Shown here: piece after piece, positions 55,371-64,000 of the stretch
How the letters are laid out: each line of letters starts with the position of its first letter
Position numbering within the stretch: the stretch's first letter is position 1
NCBI RefSeq assembly: GCF_040412425.1
Contig: NC_089742.1
Location: 71,567,506-71,631,505, forward strand
Length of the DNA stretch: 64,000 nucleotides
Direction: 5' to 3'
DNA from: Macrobrachium rosenbergii
Lineage: Eukaryota; Arthropoda; Malacostraca; Decapoda; Palaemonidae
Made by a program: the position numbers and the translations under genes
Notes under the pieces: generated by a model
Seen by the model: the letters and a program-made list of their open reading frames with translations, nothing else
Databases searched by the model: none
What the model was told of the DNA's origin: nothing

Positions 55371-55712
55371 TGTAAGGGCAACAAATCGTGCCTCTCCTTC
55401 CTTGTGTTTCTCTTTTCAGATGTACGTTAATCATGTCATGTATTTTACCTTTCTTTATTTCAGATTCTTTATGTACCTCATGTTATGTATCATTGTACGA
55501 CCTGTCTGCCGACATGTACATCTACCTTTTATATGTCATGTAACGAATGTTGTACGTATTTTTATGCTTGCCAGAAAACACAAATCTTGTATGGACGCAG
55601 CAGGGGGCCTTGGGTTGTCCGCTACCTTGCCATCTGCTTTTTGTCTTATAAAACACCTGTCGAGAATAATAAAGAATCAATCTCTGTTTTGACATTTCTC
55701 TTGAACCTCACA
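55371..55712 (+). repeat. 3' LTR of gypsy element 1
   Basis: Starts TGTAAGGGCAACAAATCG and ends CTCACA at 55712. It contains CTTATAAAACACC and AATAAAG (about 55647-55675). Roughly 29 differences from the 5' LTR by eye, clustered in two short blocks. Confidence 0.92.
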
Positions 55713-56028
55713 ATAGGTATAATGTATGTACAGTAAACTGCCATGTAAGATAGGTAACACCACTTTTGTGGAAAGAGCAGAAAATAAAAAAACTACTTCT
55801 CTTGCTTATCAGTGCGCGGTGCCGAAAATGCATTATGACAGCCGTACTTTTAAAAACTTGTGAGGAGGTTTAGAAGTCCTTCTCCTCCTCCTCCTCCTCC
55901 TCCATTACTACTGTCGTAGTCCTATACTTCCTGTACCTTCTTGAGATCTTGAATTAAGTGACGAAGTGGTCGGAAGAGGTGTTGAGGTGCCTAGAGGATC
56001 CAGGTTGTCAAGAGGTGGCAGAGAGACA

Positions 56029-57368
56029 TCAGATTCCCAGCTGGAAAAAACCTTGCATGTCAACAAAGGGTGCCAAAGTGCTTGCCTGCATTTCTGAGCT
56101 GAGCTGCTGAATTATCAAAGAAGTGGATGGTGATGGGCTTGGGTTCAAGAGAGTTAGGGGCCTGAAGAAGCTGTTGAGGGTACTCTGATGACAAGAACAA
56201 TAATTCTGCTTTTCAGTCACCATCTGTTGCATTTCTTGAATGCCTTCAGCAAACTCCAACGCCTTGGGGAAGGCATTACAGTCGATGTTAGATTCTCCAT
56301 AATTATGATAAACATATCAAAGGTCATCTTCATGTATTTAGAAGAAGGCAGAATCATCTTGTCATCATCATTCTTTTCAGGGGCTTTCTCCTCTACCCAC
56401 CTGCAGCAGCTGTCTCACTGTTGAACAGAAGTTGGAGGCCAGGATCACCACCATCATCACCCAGCCACTCCTGTATGTCATCCTTGGGAATGTTATCACC
56501 TCCCTTGGTGAGTTTGGCAAGAAAGTCTTCCATGTCAAAGGCCTGGAAGTTGATCATGCCTTCTTCCCCATTCAGGATGCAGTTGCAAATGTGCTCCTTG
56601 TTCTGTATGGTGATATGTCTCCAAGCATCTGCCAAGTTGTGGGTGGCAAATTTCATCAGATACCTTCAAAAATTCTCAGACTCCATTCCCTTGCATATCC
56701 TAGACTTACTCCTTCTCATCCTCAGACACTGTCATCACCTCCTCCAGGAACTTCCTCTGATATAGCCATTTTGTTGCAAGAATAATACCTTGGTCCATTG
56801 GTTGAATGAGTGTAGTTGTATTGGGAAGCAAAAATATGACTCTGATGATATGACCTTTGTCACTAACCAACTGGGCTGTGGTAGTACGCACAGGCATATT
56901 GTCGATGAGAAGCAAAGCCTTCACCTGATGTCAAGTAATTCTAAGGTGCTGTGCCTGATGATGAACAATCTCCTTACAAAAGTGATTATGGAATCACTGG
57001 GGATTATCCATCAACCCATGTGATGGCTTCTACATATGCAACTATGACTGGTTTGCACTGATGCCCATGAGAAGCATTTTCATATAGAAGAGCAGATGTG
57101 CATTGCTTCAAAAGCTGTTGACCAGGTAAATTGTGTTCCTTCTTGTCCACCAAGGTGTTAGTGGAAAAGGAATGAAAAAATAGACAAGTTTTGTCAGCCT
57201 TGCAGATTCAACTTAAAACAAGGCCTTTCTTTTTCTTCAAGTCTTTCAGAAGCATCCAAAGCTTCTTGTTGAAAGTGTATGTCAAATCTTGAACTGAAAC
57301 AGCCAACCATGAAGTCCATAACCCCATGCAGACCTGTGAATTTCATGGCAGCAGCCTTCAGTTCAGCA

Positions 57369-57410
<42 letters not shown>

Positions 57411-57795
57411 GCAGCCCCATGGTGACGATACCAGATCAAGATCGACTGTTCAGCTTCCTCATGAAAAGGTTTCACCAACACCTTGCAGGCCTGACTTCTA
57501 GATGTCTTCCTTCCATATGTTGCCTACTTCTTCAGCTTGTCTTTGGCTGATTTGATGTCCTGCAGCTAGACCATGCATTGCTATACTCTTCCATGATACA
57601 TGCCATTGACCAACCAGCCTCGATCTCTGGACAATTTCCAGCTTTCTTTTGAAGTTTCTGCATCCTCCTAGCCCTCTTAGGAGGTGGTGGGCCCTTACAT
57701 GTCGCACACAACACCACACACAGCAATATCAGCACCTGCAATGCTACAGTACCACAAAAAAAGCAGTAGGTTGAGGGGAGAGCATTGCAACGCAT
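56029..57795 (-). pseudogene. Tigger/pogo transposase (CENP-B-like HTH plus DDE domain), inactivated
   Basis: Order on the minus strand: a basic start (PPPPKRARR, about 57690) and the first CENP-B-type helix-turn-helix (FKRKLEIVQRSR, about 57655); the second HTH with KPFHEEAEQSILIWYRHH (about 57470-57415); the catalytic domain with its first Asp in CKADKTCLFF (about 57205), the second in LLLIDNMPVRT (about 56905) and the third in LIQPMDQGII (about 56800), 35 residues after the second; then a tail with AWRHITIQN (about 56610) and DDIQEWLGDD (about 56480) and EFAEGIQEM (about 56255). All three Asp are present. Breaks: several frame changes, stops between 57000 and 56925, and a (CA)n array inside the second HTH region. 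In vertebrates related proteins have become host genes (TIGD family), but this copy is broken. Confidence 0.85.
57370..57410. repeat. (CA)n microsatellite inside the Tigger coding region
   Basis: About 19 CA units, read as alternating Val and Cys on the minus strand. They replace the segment between the second HTH helix and the following KAAEF-like helix. Confidence 0.95.
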
Positions 57796-57800
57796 GATGA

Positions 57801-58340
57801 TACTGTATTAACATCCATCCTGAACACAGATAGCAGCTGGACAAAGGAGAGAAGTGACTTTGCAGTTAAGTGCATTGATACTCTTTTTATGTTGTTATCA
57901 TGATACATATCTCAATCAACCATTCAAAAGCAAAAAGAAACATAGTGATGTGTAATGACGCACGCATTTTTGCCAATAGTGTGACAGTTTACAAAAAACA
58001 AATGCTTGTCCACCTACACACCTTTTACTAGAATATGTCTCGCCCAATTAAAAGCAATAAAAAGTGAAGTGTGATGACATTTCAAGTGACTTTGTGCTTT
58101 TAAGCTAATGACATTTGTGAAAGCTCTCAAGAAGTCAAACAGCTGCCTTTCCATTCCCGCCCATCTTGCCTGGCTTTCCCACCCCCAAAACTCTTTCCCC
58201 ACCCTATCACCCCCAACAATAATGCTTTCTCAGACTGTTTATGACTATGCAGGGTTACAGTGCTTCTTTCCACTAGCTCAGCATTGCCAGCCATATAAAG
58301 GTAAGTTTTTTTAACTTTCATGAATTGTGTGTGTGTGTAT
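57801..58340. other. Intergenic stretch, possible Tigger 5' flank
   Basis: No coding similarity. Short open frames in the pyrimidine-rich 58130-58230 segment are compositional. Confidence 0.4.
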
Positions 58341-58341
58341 A

Positions 58342-58409
<68 letters not shown>

Positions 58410-58430
58410 TATATATATATATATATAATA
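58328..58430. repeat. (GT)n-(TA)n compound microsatellite
   Basis: A few GT units, about 80 bases of TA, a CCTA break and a further short TA run. Confidence 0.96.
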
Positions 58431-59368
58431 TGCAGATGTACAACAGGGAAAAATTATACACAAGGAGTAAATCTTTACATTATCGGCTTCAAGATTTCAA
58501 GCATACTGACATATATAATACGCATTAACATATATATATTGTCACGAAGTGATCAAGTACCTGGTTATTACACAAATATTAAAACCAAAAATTTACCTCA
58601 CTTCAGCCAGATACCTGAAACCTCATAACAATAATATTACGACTGAACACTCTAAAGGTAACAGTGATCCTTAAAACTTGCTTAACACTTGAAAAATCAA
58701 CCTAATTTTATAAAGTTATGGGTGAGGTAACAACTGTTAATAAACAAATAAATTAGGGGGAAAAGGGCATCACTCCATCAAACATTATAAATGTTTCCCT
58801 GGTTCTAATTCACTCTGATAAAATCAAAGGAGAACGTTACAGATATATCACTTACCTTGTTCACACACACACAGATATCTCTAATCACTGGTGGTCAAAA
58901 TGAAACACTGTGTTTTTAAAACTTTAAACAAACAAATTTATTTCTAAGTTCAAAAGTTATAATAATAAGAGTTCACAATCTCCATAAGATTTACTATTAC
59001 TTGATAACAATGCAAGATTTAATTAACTCTTAAACAAGTTTAATTCATAAAACTTTAATTTATCAATAAATTAAGTTAACTGAGCAAAATTCAAATTATT
59101 AAGATTTTTTCCAAATGTGAAAAAGAAATCTCAAGAAATGGAAATCAGCACAAGTATTCAATGTTAAAGTATCAACACAATTTTGGATAACACTGCGAAA
59201 TTATAAACATATGAGCACATAAGAATAATATGAAAACAAGGACATTAAAAATTACTATGCAGCAGAAAATATACCAACAGCAGTTTCACTAAGACAAAGT
59301 CTGTTTAAAGATTATATCTATCCCTCAAAAAGATTACATCCACCTTTTAAAAGATCATATTCACCTCT
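58431..59368. other. AT-rich left flank of gypsy element 2
   Basis: Very A-rich on the plus strand, no coding. A TGTCACGAAGTGA sequence at about 58540 looks like the edge of an old element, but I find no matching second end. Bases 59365-59368 (CTCT) are the target duplication. Confidence 0.45.
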
Positions 59369-59753
59369 TGTGAGAGAGGTGCGAAATAATGAGCAGGAAG
59401 ACAAGTACTGCTAGTTTATTGATGAAGCGACCCGCTTATAAAGCGGCATGCTTACTTCTGTGTATAACACAGAGACTGTGGGTACAAAAATTTATAGGTG
59501 AGCTGAGGTCAAACTATTTCTCTTCACAAAACAGGACAGGTACATACAGAAAACATAATGATTAACTGTGACTGGTTAGACATAAAAATACTCTGTCATA
59601 TATACATGGTGCAAGGTCAAATGAACAGATAATAAGTATACAATTGATAATAATGATAATGATATTGTGTCCGTCCAACCCTAGGTCGCACGTGAAGGCA
59701 CCACAGAAAACGGGATGTTCATTACAGAGAATCTGTTGAGTGGGGACTTTACA
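59369..59753 (-). repeat. 3' LTR of gypsy element 2 (element orientation)
   Basis: On the minus strand it carries a TTATAAGC TATA-type word followed within about 25 bases by CAATAAAC (about 59440-59415). Confidence 0.9.
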
Positions 59754-59759
59754 ATACTC

Positions 59760-59768
59760 GCCCCCCCC
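59760..59768 (-). promoter_or_regulatory. Polypurine tract of gypsy element 2
   Basis: Nine C in a row on the plus strand, i.e. a G run on the minus strand, seven bases from the LTR edge. Confidence 0.5.
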
Positions 59769-59788
59769 CAGACGTAGGTAATGTCTGA

Positions 59789-60749
59789 TCAAAGCAGGTA
59801 TCTGCTGGGGCAGCGGAGGGGGCCTAGCTTTCTCGATGCTAGCTGGAGGGGGTGGTCGTCTTCTTCGGAGCCCTGTGGAGGGGTGTGTTGTGGTGCCCTC
59901 TTGCTTGGTCCCGGGCTTTCCAGGGGCACCCACGATGTTTTCCTGCAGATGGGGCAGGCTAGGGGACCGCTATCTCCTGTGGGGGCTTTGGGAAGTGCCC
60001 CCAACATCTTCCTCCAGAAATGCTGGCTTGAGGCGGTCTATTAATACCCAGTCTTTCTTCCCGTGGATGGCTACCCGGAATGCCTTCCCATTCCTCTCAA
60101 GCACGAGGAAAGGCTCCCTGTAGGGCCTGGTTAAGGGTGGCCGTACAGCGTCATCCCTGACGAAGATGTGGGTGGCGGAGGACAGACCGGGAGGCACGAA
60201 GGGGGATGTCCTGTTGGTGTATGTCTGCTGTCAGGGGCAAACTTCCCAACCCTGTCGCGGAGCCTTTGCATTGTTAAGTCGTCCCAGTCCTCTGTGATGA
60301 GTTCCCCCGGGGCTACGAGGGTCTCCCTGTAGACTTTTTCTGCTGTGGATGGGTCGCCGTTGGCTCTGGGGGCGGTCCTCAGCCCGAGGAGGACCCAGGG
60401 CAGCTGGTACTTCCAACTCTCGGAGGTGCAACAAGCCATGAGGGATGCCTTCAGGGACCTGTGGAACCTTTCCACCATTCCATTGGCTGCAGGTTTGTGG
60501 GCGGTGGTGCTGTGGTGTGGTCCCCAGCAGGCGTGCCAGGGCGGTCCACAGCTGGGACAGGAAAGTGGGGCCCCTGTCCGTAGTTATGTGGTCCAGGACA
60601 CCGAACCGGCTGATCCAGCTGGAGATGAGGGCCTCTGGGAGTAGCTGCCGCAGGAGGATCTCCCTCGACAGGCTGATCTCTTTGGGCCTGCTGCTGCTGT
60701 CAGTCTCAGGGAGAAGGAGGAGGTCCTGGAGGGCATGCCACGTTTCCAA
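59789..60749 (-). pseudogene. gypsy element 2 pol: integrase core (partial) and GPY/F tail
   Basis: Minus-strand reading: ALISSWISRFGVLDHITTDR gives the second catalytic Asp (about 60600). After a frame change, GMVERFHRSLKASL gives the catalytic Glu (about 60475), followed by PWVLLGLRTAPRANGDPSTA. The first Asp (IIDRST position) has been removed by the internal deletion, whose right edge is near 60680. The tail reads HIFVRDDAVRPPLTRPYREP, then FLVLERNGKAFRV (GPY/F module), KKDWVLIDRLKPAF, and a Pro/Ser-rich end to about 59790. At least two frame changes separate the segments. Confidence 0.85.
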
Positions 60750-60819
60750 GAGGTTTGTTTCCTGCCGGGGGTTGATGGCTAGGTTGAGGGCGCGGGCAGC
60801 TGTCTCGGAGACTTGCAGG

Positions 60820-61206
60820 GAGCAGGTCTTGACGGATGCGAGTGGCCTTTAACTCCTGGAAGGTGGCAGGGCTCAATGTTGTCATCACCCACGGGGCGAC
60901 CTTCTTGTGCATCTCCTCCGGGAGGGCGTTGATGGTGATGTCCGCCTTCAACACCTCGTCGGTCAGGCCTGCCACCCTAAATTGCCCCTCGACCCTGTAG
61001 AACCAGGGCGCTGAGTTCTGATGGGTGAATGGCGGCAGCTTTATGCTGAGGGCCACCCTCGGTTGGTCCATCTGGAGGGGCATCGTGCGGGGAGCAGGCA
61101 CCCGGCATGGAGGAGCACGCTGGGAGGGGGGTTGCTTGAGACGTCTGCCTCCGAGATTTGTATGTGGTTGGGGATGTTTGTGTCCATGCTCATTCCACGC
61201 TCTCAC
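60820..61206 (-). pseudogene. gypsy element 2 gag (partial)
   Basis: The frame opens at 61206, but similarity to gag of element 1 starts near MPLQMDQPRV (about 61083). Landmarks are IKLPPFTHQNSAPWFYRVEG, LTDEVLKADITINALPEEM and the APWVM helix, all with close counterparts in element 1 (VKLPLFSRQNTASWFWRAD; VLTALPEE). The capsid C-terminal half and the zinc-knuckle nucleocapsid are absent. The frame runs on through a proline-rich segment into the deletion junction. Confidence 0.85.
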
Positions 61207-61411
61207 TTGGAGTGTGGGGGAACACTCGCATCAATACACACTTGGCAGCGTGCCGTGTGGGTCTGCTAATGACGCCGGTGATTTGCCGACGAGGGTCGGT
61301 AACTCCCGAATGCTTTGTTAGAATGCTGTGGTTAGTCCGTTAGGGGTGTGGGTTGGTTTATTGGGCCAAGACTAATTCGCCGTATGGGTCCGTTAATGGC
61401 TGTGGGAACCA

Positions 61412-61427
61412 CTCCGGGGGTCACCAC
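61412..61427 (-). promoter_or_regulatory. Primer-binding site of gypsy element 2, tRNA-Trp type
   Basis: On the minus strand TGGTGACCCCCGGAGT begins two bases inside the LTR edge. The first ten bases are complementary to tRNA-Trp, as in element 1. Confidence 0.75.
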
Positions 61428-61811
61428 TGTGAGAGAGGTGCGAAATAATGAGCAGGAAGACAAGTACTGCTAGTTTATTGATGAAGCGACCCACTTATAA
61501 GGCGCGTGCTGACATCTGCGTATAACACAGAGACCGTGGGTACAAAAATTTACAGGTGACCTGAGGTCAAACTATTTCTCTACACAAAACAGGACAGGTA
61601 CATACAGAAAACATAATGATTAACAATGACTGGTTAGACATAAAAATACTCTGTCACATATATGTGGTGCAGGGTCAGATGAACAGATAATAAGTATACA
61701 ATTCATAATAATGATAATAATACTGTGTCCGTCCGACCCTAGGTAGCACGTGAAGGCACTGCAGAAAACGGGATTTGCATTACAGCGAACCTGTGGAATG
61801 GGGACTTTACA
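61428..61811 (-). repeat. 5' LTR of gypsy element 2 (element orientation)
   Basis: Full-length match to 59369-59753, with about 30 differences by eye, a third of them in two short blocks. Confidence 0.9.
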
Positions 61812-61815
61812 CTCT

Positions 61816-62800
61816 TACCAAAATCATAAGATAATTTTTACCAAAACCACTCCAGTTTCTACCATGGTAAAAAACAAGCAGATAACACATTACCTTATTC
61901 CTCTTTGCACTCCATTACACAATTCCTTATTCCTCAGTAAATACTCTTTACAATGCCTGTACAATGCAAGTATTTTTAACCATTCACAAAACTTATATGT
62001 GTTGTGGGAGAGTGACCATAACTTTACACCCTTCTATACAAGGATGGGTTGAGAGAGAGGAGAGAAATTGCCACCTTATCCTACCAGCTCCCTATTCTAA
62101 CTAACTACTCTGTTCCACCAATACCTGCTATGACTCCAAACCTGGGTTGCCAGTTAGTCATTTAAAGAAAGAGGTTACACTGACAGAATCTTAGAGTAAA
62201 CTGAGTTCCTCTCTACGCTAGAATAAACAGAATCCAGAATTACTTCTTCTATAGAATAAACAGCCTATTCTTGGATTTATTCTCTGGTTCAGAAAGCAAT
62301 ATATGTTTTGCCCCTTATCTGAATGATTGACAGCTAATGTCCTGGCTGGAGACTTGTTCAAACAAACATAGGTCTCTGAACGAGTCTTGGCTATCAACCT
62401 GTCATTAGTCCGGTTGCCAAATGGCATTTTGGGGTCGAACTCGGTTTTGTGGTATGGAGAAGGTTTTATTGTTGATTCTGGTGCTCTGACATGTCCTCAA
62501 CAGGAATCAACTGGGTGCCACTCTAGCACTCTTGGGGAAAAAATTACAGGTCAAAAACAAAATGGCCTCAACGCGGCATGTCGCCAATGCTAAATATCAC
62601 ATATCTTTTTCAGTACTGTTGACAGACATGTGATCTTGGTGTCTGTACCTGTTTTTGGGGTCAAGGAAGTCCTTAATTTTACTAGTTTTGTATTTCAAGG
62701 TATGTAGAAAGATATATGATTTAAATTACTGATAATTATATGATATGATAATCTGCATGCTCATTGGTGGCAGTAATTATTTTTTAAAATTCTTTTGTTA
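61816..62800. other. Right flank of gypsy element 2, no gene recognised
   Basis: AT-rich, continuing the left flank in composition. A 100-codon plus-strand frame (61750-62052) starts within the LTR and has no motif. A moderately GC-rich segment at 62330-62600 is unassigned. Confidence 0.45.
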
Positions 62801-62811
62801 CATGTCAGCTA

Positions 62812-64000
62812 AGACAGTATGGTCAAGCATGGATGATAAATGTTTCTTTGATTGCTCCAACATTTCCCCTAACCTCATTAACTCTGGCACTGCTAGAGTA
62901 CAAACCATCAGAGACTGTAGTATAAGGTGTGATGATGGGCTGATTGATAAATTGCATGGTCTAGATATATCACAAAGAAGAGTAATGACAGCTCTGCAAC
63001 ATAAACAGTAGTACCACCCAAAAGCCAATGCAGATTGGGCACAACGAGATTCAACTTCAAAGAATACTGTGTATTCTGCAGTGAGAAGTGTCTACCATTG
63101 GATCCTCACTATCCAGACAGATGGAGAAAAGTATGCCGGTGTTGAACAAAAGGAGACTACAAGCAGAAGATATTACTCACCTGTGATGAACGTAATGATG
63201 ATCTGGCCAGTAAAGTTCGAGTTAGATTAAGTGGTGCAGTTACAGATTTGCATGCAGCAGGTGCACAGTACCACAATGACTGTTATAAGCGCTTCAGAAG
63301 AGCATTGTAGCAACAAGTCACAAGGAGGAGGGCAAATCCCCTATCAAGAGTAACACAACTGACAGAGAAAAACTGAGGACTACACTAAGCACATTCATCC
63401 ATCCTCTAGATCCTACAAGTCATCCAGTAGGTTTGGTCAACATTGCTAATGGCTTGATATCGTCAAGTAACATGAATGTAGATAGTTCACTCGAGATTGG
63501 AAAACAACAAATGAAGGATTTTGAAGCAGGATGGCCAACTAATTTACATGGCCCCCTAAAGAAAAATGTAAAATCAATGACTTCTAACAAGAAGTTGATC
63601 AAGATTGGTGGTACACCTGTAATTAATACTGAAATAATATATACAAGAGTTGTTGGCCTTCAGCAGTCCAGAAACTTGAACATCAAAGATGTTCTTACTT
63701 ATAAATTATCTGTTGTACCATCTGCACTCTTTGATGAAAATGGTGACCTGAGATCACAAGCTAAAGCTACACTCCTAACCAAATTACAAGTTGAAGTATC
63801 AAGCCGTCGCATCAACCCTCCAGATGCCTATATCATCAACAGGTGTGCCTTGCTTTGGACTGTTTGTTGTCCATCTAATGGTACTGTTGAAGACTATGTG
63901 AAGAACTTCTTGGGAAGCCTCCAATACTATTTACAAATGTGTTATGTACATCTGATCTTTGACAGATATGCACCAAATAGTACCAAGGGTGCCAGTAGAT
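62812..64000 (+). pseudogene. Broken copy of an uncharacterised zinc-finger-like ORF family; runs off the window
   Basis: Plus-strand coding sequence is continuous in sense but broken by stops (TGA near 63151, TAG near 63308, TGA near 63374) and by a frame change near 63010-63060. An N-terminal part reads ISPNLINSGTARVQTIRDCS (about 62864-62923). A zinc-binding segment follows with CVFCSEKCLPLDPHYPDRW, a helical spacer and AVTDLHAAGAQYHNDCYKRF (CxxC ... H ... H-x3-C), near 63068-63296. After a linker comes the larger part, with WPTNLHGPLKKNVKSM, IYTRVVGLQQSRNLN, VVPSALFDENGDLR, VEVSSRR, CALLWTV and VHLIFDRYAPNSTKG up to the edge. I recall this architecture from many invertebrate predicted proteins without assigned function, but cannot name a family. 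Because it is decayed and lies among transposons I suspect a mobile-element ORF. Confidence 0.7.

Larger units (their letters stand above)
51987..55712 (+). mobile_element. Ty3/gypsy LTR retrotransposon 1, 5' half inverted and rearranged
   Basis: Two LTRs (340 and 342 bp, starting TGTAAGGG and ending CTCACA, about 91-92% identical by eye) bound the element, with a 4-bp duplication ATAG at 51983-51986 and 55713-55716. A primer site follows the left LTR and a G run precedes the right LTR. The plus strand carries RT end, RNase H and integrase in normal order from 53341 to 55345. The segment 52340-53340, however, lies on the minus strand and reads 5' leader, gag start, RT start, protease. The protein remnants and the tRNA-Trp-type primer site point to the CsRn1/Kabuki group of Ty3/gypsy elements. 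That assignment is an inference from those traits. Confidence 0.9.
55717..57800 (-). mobile_element. pogo/Tigger-type DNA transposon remnant
   Basis: The minus strand carries a nearly complete but frame-broken Tigger transposase (next entry). A (CTC)n tract at about 55881-55903 (acidic Glu codons on the minus strand) lies past the C-terminus. I could not identify convincing terminal inverted repeats. The boundaries given are those of the recognisable coding part plus the segment up to gypsy element 1. Because only about 300 bp separates the C-terminus from the gypsy insertion, the gypsy element may have interrupted the end of this transposon. Confidence 0.75.
59369..61811 (-). mobile_element. 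Ty3/gypsy LTR retrotransposon 2, internally deleted
   Basis: Two LTRs of 385 and 384 bp (about 92% identical by eye, TGTGAG...TTTACA in plus orientation) bound a 1.67-kb interior. The 4-bp duplication CTCT is at 59365-59368 and 61812-61815. The element reads on the minus strand: leader, gag (61206 to about 60830), then integrase (about 60700 to 60250) and a GPY/F tail (to about 59790). Nucleocapsid, protease, RT, RNase H and the first part of integrase are missing. The LTR sequence differs from element 1, but the primer site, gag, integrase tail and leader motif are clearly related, so the two are sister families. Confidence 0.9.

Noticed and set aside
56706..56924. Domesticated TIGD-like or Jerky-like host gene
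   Set aside because: The catalytic Asp residues are kept, but stops, frame changes and an internal CA array break the frame, so there is no sign of selection for function.
59781..60852. Plus-strand frames of 87-135 codons
   Set aside because: Antisense of the integrase and tail of gypsy element 2.
58540..61815. Older LTR element starting TGTCACGAAGTGA around gypsy element 2
   Set aside because: I could not find a second matching end or any coding remnant on the far side.

Overview
The window looks like non-coding, repeat-rich nuclear DNA from an animal, most likely a decapod crustacean. Three things point there: many long (TA)n, (CA)n, (GA)n and (ATT)n microsatellites; tRNA-derived SINEs and LINE fragments of arthropod type; and a SINE at 48522-48838 that I recall, without being able to check, from freshwater prawn and other decapod sequences. 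I found no convincing multi-exon host gene, no true tRNA or rRNA gene, and nothing bacterial. Every recognisable protein similarity belongs to a transposable element or to a repeated, uncharacterised ORF family, and all are broken.

Layout. 1-11.6 kb is mostly anonymous AT-rich sequence with a degenerate minisatellite at 2.8-3.1 kb and a GC-richer block at 6.5-6.8 kb. 11.6-14.3 kb is a cluster of (TA)n arrays holding two related fold-back elements whose loops are (TA)n. 14.9-15.4 kb is a weak LINE remnant. 15.4-28.8 kb is largely anonymous, with a degenerate minisatellite at 16.1-16.4 kb and a long hairpin at 20.24-20.52 kb. 28.8-31.2 kb is a graveyard of LINE and SINE fragments. 32.7-34.1 kb and 37.4-38.7 kb are two copies of one Tc1/mariner family (catalytic spacing DD37E), both lying against (TA)n arrays. 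38.8-41.7 kb carries two minus-strand LINE reverse transcriptase remnants, each ending next to a (TA)n array. 43.4-44.8 kb is a compound of microsatellites, duplicated modules and tRNA-like SINE pieces. 46.1-46.4 kb is another minisatellite, and 47.6 and 48.5 kb are SINEs, the second with a perfect 12-bp target duplication.

The last 12 kb are different: GC-richer and full of coding remnants. A complete-ended Ty3/gypsy element (51987-55712, 4-bp duplication ATAG, tRNA-Trp-type primer site) has its 5' half inverted and rearranged. Next to it is a pogo/Tigger transposase pseudogene (about 56.0-57.8 kb, minus). A second, internally deleted gypsy element of a related lineage lies on the minus strand (59369-61811, duplication CTCT). 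The window ends inside a broken copy of a zinc-finger-like uncharacterised ORF family (62.8-64.0 kb).

The recurrent theme is the association of mobile DNA with (TA)n: Tc1 elements beside TA arrays, LINE 3' ends followed by TA arrays, fold-backs with TA loops, and tandem modules in which one copy differs by TA-rich replacements. Coordinates of degenerate elements are good to about 10-50 bases. Similarities were judged by eye and from memory of the families, not by search.
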